Shown here: positions 58,075 to 64,000 of the stretch, piece after piece
Layout of the letters: every line of letters begins with the position of its first letter
Numbering within the stretch: the stretch's first letter is position 1
NCBI GenBank assembly: GCA_032622095.1
Contig: CP136069.1
Location: forward strand, 18,983,326-19,047,325
Origin: Siphonodentalium dalli
Taxonomy: Eukaryota > Mollusca > Scaphopoda > Gadilida > Siphonodentaliidae
DNA length: 64,000 nt
Direction: 5' to 3'
Notes under the pieces: generated by a model
Seen by the model: the letters and a program-made list of their open reading frames with translations, nothing else
Told to the model about the DNA's origin: nothing
Databases searched by the model: none
Program-made: the position numbers and the translations under genes

Positions 58075-58254
58075 TTGCACATAATTATTAATTTTGGAGA
58101 AAATTCCGAAGATCATCATTATTCAAAAATGACATTGGGACATACTAGTAGAGTGATATTTACATCACTATTATTATAAATTTCAGCCTAATTAAGTGTC
58201 CACCCATCAATATTATTCAATAGGTGATCACAACTATTAGACACCTAGCAAGAT

Positions 58255-58310
58255 AGATCATGCCATGAACCTACGGGCGTCAGCTGGAGTAGAGATTCAT
58301 GGCATGATCT
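58255..58310. mobile_element. Mini element I (56 bp), abutting copy 3
   Basis: 'agatcatgccatgaa' and 'ttcatggcatgatct' enclose about 26 bp. Its right end touches the left end of the next I element, giving a 'ggcatgatctagatcatgcc' junction. Confidence 0.75.
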
Positions 58311-58351
58311 AGATCATGCCATGAATCTCTACTCTGGCTAACGCCCATAGA

Positions 58352-58725
58352 CAGGGGCGCCGGAAGCATCCAAGGGCAGGGGGGCAGAGCCTACAAAAAG
58401 GGCACTTTTCTGCAAAAAAGGGCATTTTCTCCGCAAACTCGGGAAAATAACCATAAATTCATTGTGGCAAAAATCCCTATTTTAATGGTATTTGTCGGTT
58501 TTTATGGCCGTTTTGTGATAAAATTGACAAAAAATTAATATTCCTTGTGAAATTGGTGGTATTTGGACCAAAAAAGTCACATTTTGCTATAAAAACACGA
58601 GATTAAACACACAAAGAGCATTTTCTGTCTCCAGAAAAAGGGCAAGTCCTCCCCCCGCTCGCCCCCCTTGGTCAAGGGCAGGGGGGTCAGCTGCCCCCTC
58701 TGCCCCCCCTCTTCCGGCGCCCCTG
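58352..58725. mobile_element. hAT MITE, family D, copy 3, duplication CCCATAGA
   Basis: The ends CAGGGGCGCCGGAAG and CTTCCGGCGCCCCTG are perfect inverted repeats. CCCATAGA flanks both sides (58344-58351 and 58726-58733). At 374 bp it is the longest D copy, nested in element I. Confidence 0.95.
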
Positions 58726-58844
58726 CCCATAGAGATCATATTCCACCAGTACAAAACCTTGGAACTTTTTGAACTTTTGACAGGGAACCTTATAAAGTAG
58801 AAAAAATAAAGCGTGGAATATATTTCTTAGTTGTTATCTGTTCC

Positions 58845-59313
58845 TTAAAGGCCCACTTAATTTTCGAACGCCCAGATTACTTTATATAAAATATATGCCA
58901 TATTATATACCCTTTGAAAGAGGAAGTTCCAAAACATTGTATTATCAACTTATCCGGTGTAATAAACTGTGGAAATGTTGTTTTTGTTGAGTTGCCAATG
59001 CGTTTTGTCATAAAGATTGAAGTAAAAATCAGTATTATTTTCAATGCAGGGGGAATAACGTTATATATTAAAGATACAGTTCTTCCCCTTTCATTGAAAA
59101 AGTTTGAATTCTGTTGCATTCTGGGTTCCAGAGGGGGGAAGTCTTCAGCAGTTTTCTATTTCTCTGTGGACATCTTCTGAGACACAGATGTTTCAAATAG
59201 TGATGAATTATAGTATTTTAATCATATTTTATGGCATAGATTGTTATTAAAACCGTATATCAAGTCACCATAACAAAAATAATTGGAGACTCGAAAATTA
59301 AGTGGGCCTTTAA
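58845..59313. mobile_element. TTAA-flanked MITE, family J, complete (469 bp), nested in I
   Basis: TTAAAGGCCCACTTAATTTT and its complement AAAATTAAGTGGGCCTTTAA are perfect ends bordered by TTAA. Interior words 'ctgttgcattctgggttcc' and 'tctgagacacagatg' match 27617-27960. The small frames on each strand are shadows. Confidence 0.92.
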
Positions 59314-59670
59314 TAATGTACTTCACTGTAGGCGATTGTCCCAACTCAAAATTGCATGGTTTTCTCTGACTTTTGGGAGCCATATCGTAATAAACATTGA
59401 ATTAATTACCCAGGATAAATTCCATAATTGTAAGCGACGCAGAGCAAAATCGCTCACAAATTTACTTAAATTGTGAAATTTCAAGTTGGGACCTTCACCT
59501 ACAGTGAAGTACATTATTAAGAAACAGATACTAATTAAGAAATATATTCCGCGCTTTATTTTTTCGACTTTATATGGTTCCCTGATAAAACTTCAAAAAG
59601 TTCCAAGGTTTGAACTGGTGGAATATGATCTCTATGGGTGTTAGCCAGAGCAGAGATTCATGGCATGACC

Positions 59671-59970
59671 CACAAGCCAGAGTAATAAAGAATAATAAAC
59701 GCTCTTTATATTTTTACATGTAGGTGTATGCAGCAGAGACATTTAAACTGAGGAGACTGTCATAAGCAGACATACATGGTGCATGTATATTGTCACCACT
59801 CACAATAAGTTGTGGCTAAATTGTAATACATTTAGTTACATGGTTCACTTATCTGGTGAATAACATCATCTGATTCTGATCATGCATATATGTTTGTTTT
59901 TTTTATTGTTAATTCTATTCTTATTCTGATTTTAAAAGAAAAAAAGTGAAAATATTCTACAAAAACTCAC
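59671..59970. other. Start of the long intron, no feature seen
   Basis: Minus-strand intron sequence downstream of the donor at 59970. AT-rich; nothing recognised. Confidence 0.4.
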
Positions 59971-60211
59971 CCCAAATATTCAGCCATCCAGAGATCAAAC
60001 AAGGAAATGAACATCGGTCTTCTGGCATTGCACACGCCATAATTCAACAGAAAATCACACCAGAAATCCAACAGGTTTGCAAAGTGACAATCGTTACGTA
60101 ACCATTGCCGCCACAAACTCAACGCAACATCAGCATGTGCTCGAATGCGGAAGGATATAGGAATTACGAGAGAGTCATTGACGAGAAGAAAATAACTCCT
60201 CTTCTTGTTTA
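59971..60211 (-). CDS. Coding exon 2 of an unrecognised minus-strand gene
   Basis: On the minus strand the segment follows the acceptor AACACAATTTGCAG and ends at TTTGGG before a consensus donor GTGAGT. Across 241 bp only one of three frames is open: two bases, 79 codons, two bases. It reads NKKRSYFLLVNDSLVIPISF, then RIRAHADVALSLWRQWLRND, then CHFANLLDFWCDFLLNYGVC, and ends RPMFISLFDLWMAEYL. The product is rich in Leu, Trp and Phe with amphipathic helical spacing, like a helical-repeat or scaffold domain, but I cannot name a family. The frame lacks an internal ATG-started stretch of 60 codons, so simple ORF scans miss it. Its 5' phase accepts exon 1 (A+TA = Ile) and its 3' phase fits the 30.5-kb exon. 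Confidence 0.75.
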
Positions 60212-60300
60212 CTGCAAATTGTGTTCTATTTAAATTAAAAACTTATTATGCGATAGTTAATTAAACAGATTAATTAAAATTTAAGGCGCCGATATGTTAC

Positions 60301-60346
60301 TAACTTCCTCCATATCTGTTCGTTTAATTTTATCGCATAAGCGCAT
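60301..60346 (-). CDS. Predicted first coding exon of the minus-strand gene
   Basis: ATG at 60346-60344 opens MRLCDKIKRTDMEEV plus one base, then the donor GTAACA at 60300. A second in-frame ATG lies at 60313. The implied 89-bp intron ends at TTTGCAG (60212) and the phases join. The donor is weaker than GTAAGT, so exon 1 is less certain than exon 2. The join gives MEEV-I-NKKRSYF at the boundary. Confidence 0.45.
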
Positions 60347-60367
60347 GTTTATACGGTTGTCTTGTGT

Positions 60368-60423
60368 GTCAAAGGTCACCGGGTTGTAGGTCACATGCGT
60401 ATTTGTACACATTGTCCCACGTG
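60368..60423. promoter_or_regulatory. Possible promoter-proximal sites upstream of the minus-strand gene
   Basis: Two AGGTCA half-sites (60373-60378 and 60388-60393) are spaced by 9 bp in direct orientation, and an E-box CACGTG lies at 60418-60423, just upstream of the predicted start. No TATA box is evident. The role is inferred from position only. Confidence 0.3.
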
Positions 60424-61555
60424 GTTGTCAATAAATAAACAAAAAAACGTGGACTGAACGTAACGAACAAGAATGATGCTGATAATAATGACGAAATAAA
60501 AAAAAGATGGTGTCTAATACGAGTCGAAGTTTATATTAGGCCTGGTTTACGAACATTCAGTATCAGTGAGAAATGTAGATCTATGCAGGAGGGGAAGAAA
60601 TGCATAACCACAACCCCCAGTACTTAAAGGTACGCAATCCGATCAGACGGTCCCCGTACCATCAAGATACAACAACAACATTTCTTCAAAATACGCTTTA
60701 GTTTTCAGAAACGATTTATTGCAACAACAAAAATATAACCACTGTCGACTATGGTATCAAATTTCCCAAAACTTGTTATTTATCAATATTTTTTTCAACA
60801 AAATATGGCCACATATTATTACACATATCGAGAAATAACTATCTAAAATATCTATAAATTTCACTGTTTTCAGGTACCAAGAACTTCTGTAAAATATCTA
60901 TCTTTCAAAAGTGCAGTTCATATATCCATGATATCATATCTCAATTAAGTTTCTATATTTGAGGATTTTCATGCCATGCCTGTTGATCAATGAACAATTG
61001 GGCTGAGATGAGTTGTGGGTCGTTGGTTCATAACAAGTTAAAGCTGACCACCATATCTCTTAACACTGTGACCTAATTCTTGTTGATTACTCCCTGCTTA
61101 AGTGGTCTGGACCACACTAGATATCAACATTTGTTTTCATTGGGCTGGAATATTTGTGACTGCTTTATTCTTCATGCTAATTATGCAATTGAAAATCTGA
61201 CTCAACATTATGATACAAATGAAACCTCCTCAGCTCCTCTCATAGAGCCAAGACAATAAGCTATTTGGTTATTGGAGTTTTGTGTGAAAATATTAATTAT
61301 CCTAGCAGTTCTTGGTACCGAAAGGGACCCAAAATAACATTTTCAACGTTTCAAATATATAAAAATCCATTGTTTTTATTGTCACTTAATAATTGTTCAG
61401 ATTCTACATTCAATGAAGATGATGATATGTGAAATTCAAGATTTTTTGCCATATATATCCAGATAAATTCTTTGTTGAAATTAAATCTCTTGTCAGTTTT
61501 GACTGGATTTATGCAAAACGTGCGTCTCCCCTCCCCCCCCCCCCCCCCAACCTAG
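60424..61555. other. Mostly unassigned; one H fragment and a C run
   Basis: 60625-60668 ('aaaggtacgcaatccgatc', 'ggtccccgtacc', 'caacaacaac') resembles the reversed right end of family H. 60990-61200 is a diverged partner of 14290-14460. A 16-C run lies at 61533-61548. 'ggtaccaagaact' (60873) and 'agttcttggtacc' (61308) form a distant inverted pair. Confidence 0.45.
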
Positions 61556-61773
61556 AGACTAGTATGCATATAATATAACATTTATTTCATAAATGTGCTT
61601 GAAAACTGTACAAAAATTAATCGAAGACGATAGTTGTATTTTTGGCATTCTGGCTAATCTGCCATCCTTAGCATTACTTCGTACTCAACATACTTTCAAA
61701 TAATATAAGTCTGGTTGCTTTATTCTACTAATCATAGACTATAGACACCAACAACAACATTTGAGTACAGTAT
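61556..61773. repeat. Dispersed repeat S, copy 2
   Basis: Partner of 8524-8763 with scattered changes and small deletions; both copies follow a transposon or C tract. Confidence 0.65.
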
Positions 61774-62096
61774 CTATTTGAGGGGGTTATCGCCGTTTCA
61801 GCCACTGGCCGGGCCTCATCACGACGATCTGCCAGTTTTATTCGTGGGTAGAAGAACACACGGGGTTGATATATTCCGATTAGAAATGAGAATTGGTTCA
61901 AGCCCAACGAAGCAAGTATATTCGAAATAATGAACACTCATACATGTATATAGTTGTAAACTGAGTCCGTGCCGGCATAAATCTGATTTCATAATATGTC
62001 GACCATGTTTAAAATTGCGACCAACTGTAACTGCTATAAGAAGAACAGCAACAATTCAGGGAATTGATATAGGGTATGCTCCCTTCCACCCCATAC
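61774..62096. other. No recognised feature
   Basis: A 69-codon minus frame (61937-61728) partly overlaps repeat S and lacks clear splice borders. Confidence 0.35.
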
Positions 62097-62584
62097 TTAA
62101 AGGTACTCAACCCGATAAAACTCCTCTCAATTACTATTTCAATGGCTTCGGGGGTCAAAAATATTTGATTCGAGTCGAGGAAGTCACCCATCAAAGCTCA
62201 GATTTATTAGATATCGATTTTAGAAATCTATTATTTTTCATTATCGGGAATTCTTACTGGCACAGAAGATAGTCAAAAATTCGTTATTATTACCCACTTG
62301 ATTATAGAGTTATCCATCCTTGTCTGTTTGAATAGAATTTTGGCGTAATATCTCGAGCAGGTTACCAAATTGACGGCAGTTATAAGTACTCATCTCGAGA
62401 ACATAAGAATTTTCAAAAATCAATATCTAATAACTCTGAGCTTTGTTTGATGGGTTCCTCGACTCGAATCAAATATTTTTTACCCCCAAAGCCAAAGAAA
62501 TAGTAATATAGGACCCTCTGATCGGATTGTTGTTGTTGGAATCTGTTGAGATGGGGACCCTCTTTACGGGTTGAGTACCTTTAA
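62097..62584. mobile_element. TTAA-flanked MITE, family H, copy 2 (488 bp)
   Basis: TTAAAGGTACTCAACCCGAT to GGGTTGAGTACCTTTAA with TTAA at both borders. Inner arms 'aaatatttgattcgagtcga' and 'tcgactcgaatcaaatattt' also pair, so most of the element can fold on itself. Confidence 0.93.
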
Positions 62585-62630
62585 CTTCAACCCACCCATT
62601 AACTTCCTTATTATGTCCCTCAACGTTCAA

Positions 62631-63119
62631 TTAAAGGTACTCAATCCGATAAAACTCCTCTCAATTACTATTTCAATGGCTTCGGGGGTCAAAAATATTT
62701 GATTCGAGTCGAGGAAGTCACCCATCAAAGCTCAGATTTGTTAGATATCGATTTTAGAAATCTATTATTTTTCATTATCGGGAATTCTTCCTGGCCCAGA
62801 AGACAGTCAAAATTTCGTTATTATTACCACTCGATTATAGAGTTATCCATCCTTGTCTGTTTGAATAGAGTTTTTTTAGCGTAAAATCTCGAGCAGGTTA
62901 CCAAATAGACGGCAGTTATTAGTACTCATCTCGAGCAATTAACAAATTTCAAAAATCAATATCTAATAACTCTGAGCTTTGTTTGATGGGTTCCTCGACT
63001 CGAATCAAATATTTTTACCCCCAAAGCCAAAGAAATAGTAATATAGGACCCTCTGATCTGATTGTTGTTGTTGGAATCTGTTGAGATGGGGACCCTCTTT
63101 ACGGATTGAGTACCTTTAA
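62631..63119. mobile_element. TTAA-flanked MITE, family H, copy 3 (489 bp)
   Basis: TTAAAGGTACTCAATCCGAT to CGGATTGAGTACCTTTAA. Direct orientation, 46 bp after copy 2 and very similar to it. Confidence 0.93.
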
Positions 63120-63137
63120 AAGCAAGCATGTTAACAC

Positions 63138-63384
63138 GAAAAGTGGCCGCGTAGACAACCAGGCAAGATGGCATCAAATATGGCCGCCGTTTTTTCAAAA
63201 GAGGCAGTCAGTTTGATCCGAATTTTAGACCGAAAATCTCGTTAAATGTATACAAATCTATTATATTTTTGTGAAGCACAATGTCACTTTTTTGGGAACA
63301 AATTAGAACTTGCCATACAATATGGCCAGTTAATGCCGTTTGGAACTGGTGGATAATTGTGGCTTTATTTTCATCTATTGCAGT
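63138..63384. repeat. Direct repeat Q, copy 1
   Basis: 'gacaaccaggcaagatggca', 'ttttagaccgaaaatct' and 'tttggaactggtggataatt' recur in the same order at 63806-64000, about 670 bp away. Confidence 0.85.
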
Positions 63385-63414
63385 CTGTGCTATACTATAC
63401 TATAGATAATGCGA

Positions 63415-63710
63415 TTACGGGATATATATAAGAGGCGCGGAAAAATATCATCGAGTAGACGCGATCAGACTGGCTCATTCATGCAACACTATTGTTTTAC
63501 CGCTTTCTTTTCAGGGACGTGGCTGGAAGTTATCCGTTGAATGGGGTGTCGTTGAAATCTCCAGCTGCATCCCTCCTCCGAAATTTGTTTCGCACATCTC
63601 CCCCATTGGTTGGAATTATCCAAATGGCGTACCTCGAGCTTCCCATTTACAACCTATCACCCCCTATACAATTAGAAAGTTTCCAATTCGTGGCCATTTC
63701 AGTCAAACAT
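63415..63710 (+). other. Weak candidate promoter and exon
   Basis: A TATA-like 'atatatataaga' at about 63421 is followed by a TCAGACT initiator-like word. A strong acceptor-like 'cgctttcttttcag' precedes 63515; two frames stay open for about 65 codons after it. No family is recognisable and the stretch lies between copies of repeat Q. Confidence 0.2.
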
Positions 63711-63805
63711 TTTGACAAAAGTTGGAAAATATTTTACTGTTGGTCTAAAAAAAAAAAACAATTGTCCCTCAACTTTCATATAAATGTAAGCAATGTTAAC
63801 CTGAT

Positions 63806-64000
63806 AAAAGTGGCCGCGCAGACAACCAGGCAAGATGGCACCAAATATGGTCACCGCTTTTCAAAAGAATTTTTAGACCGAAAATCTTGTCAAATATAAA
63901 GAAATGTATAAATTTTGGAAAAAAAATTGATTTTGCCATACAATATGGCCACTTATTGCGTTTGGAACTGGTGGATAATTGTGGCTTTATTTTCATCTAT
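63806..64000. repeat. Direct repeat Q, copy 2 (runs off the window)
   Basis: Partner of 63138-63384, with a small deletion after 'caaaagaa'. It ends at the window edge. Confidence 0.85.

Larger units (their letters stand above)
58311..59670. mobile_element. Foldback element I, copy 3, with two nested MITEs
   Basis: The left arm 'agatcatgccatgaatctct' to 'ggaatatatttcttag' pairs with the right arm 59500-59670 ('agaaatatattccgcgc' to 'agagattcatggcatga'). A D element sits at 58352-58725 and a J element at 58845-59313. Between them 'cttcactgtaggcg' and 'cgcctacagtgaag' style arms form another inverted pair. Confidence 0.85.

Noticed and set aside
1-64000. LTR retrotransposons, complete LINEs, rRNA genes
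   Set aside because: I looked for long direct terminal repeats, reverse-transcriptase motifs and conserved rRNA words and found none. Only a LINE-like 3' end at 50585-50890 was seen.

Overview
This window is nuclear DNA from a metazoan, most likely a marine lophotrochozoan (mollusc or relative). The evidence is spliced exon-like segments with GT/AG borders, an AT-rich background full of TACATGTA and ACCGGTAT words, no bacterial-style gene packing, and a dense load of small non-autonomous transposons. Repeats carrying 'gggccataactctgg' and 'ccaagatggc' words are, from memory, common in bivalve and other marine invertebrate genomes. The species cannot be fixed from sequence alone.

Genes are sparse. 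The best case is a minus-strand gene starting near 60.35 kb: a short first coding exon (60346-60301), an 89-bp intron, a 241-bp second exon (60211-59971) open in only one frame, a phase-compatible exon near 30.69-30.46 kb with an apparent 1-base frame break, and a 125-bp exon at 5150-5026. If these belong together the gene spans at least 55 kb and continues past the left edge, and almost everything else in the window is its intronic repeat content. I do not recognise the protein family. Two plus-strand exon candidates (14.76 kb and 63.5 kb) are much weaker.

Repeat landscape, left to right. 0-14 kb: TA-flanked foldback MITEs (family A), composite palindromic MITEs with 8-bp target duplications (family B), TTAA-flanked piggyBac-type MITEs (families C, E, F), a deleted PIF/Harbinger element that keeps the N-terminal part of a HARBI1-like transposase, and two hAT elements with perfect 8-bp duplications. 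15-27.6 kb: a tandem array of Helitron-like units ending in CTAGT after a GC hairpin, including a three-unit block present twice about 5.6 kb apart and almost identical. 27.6-44 kb: more B, A and TTAA MITEs, a 108-bp satellite (11 units) grown inside a C element, a 30-bp minisatellite grown from an E-element end, and a third hAT. 44-64 kb: a tRNA-like SINE, E elements of 400 bp that are nearly identical, two further TTAA families (H, J), a foldback family I, a hAT MITE with perfect duplications (D), and several nested insertions that give a relative chronology.

The most unusual signal is modular. One palindromic hairpin of about 65 bp (core CTCTTATATATGCGAG and its complement) sits inside at least three TTAA-flanked families with different ends, is doubled in inverted orientation in E, and has been amplified into a satellite in C. 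Read-through of tandem arrays whose period is a multiple of 3 explains the longest open frames here; they are not genes.
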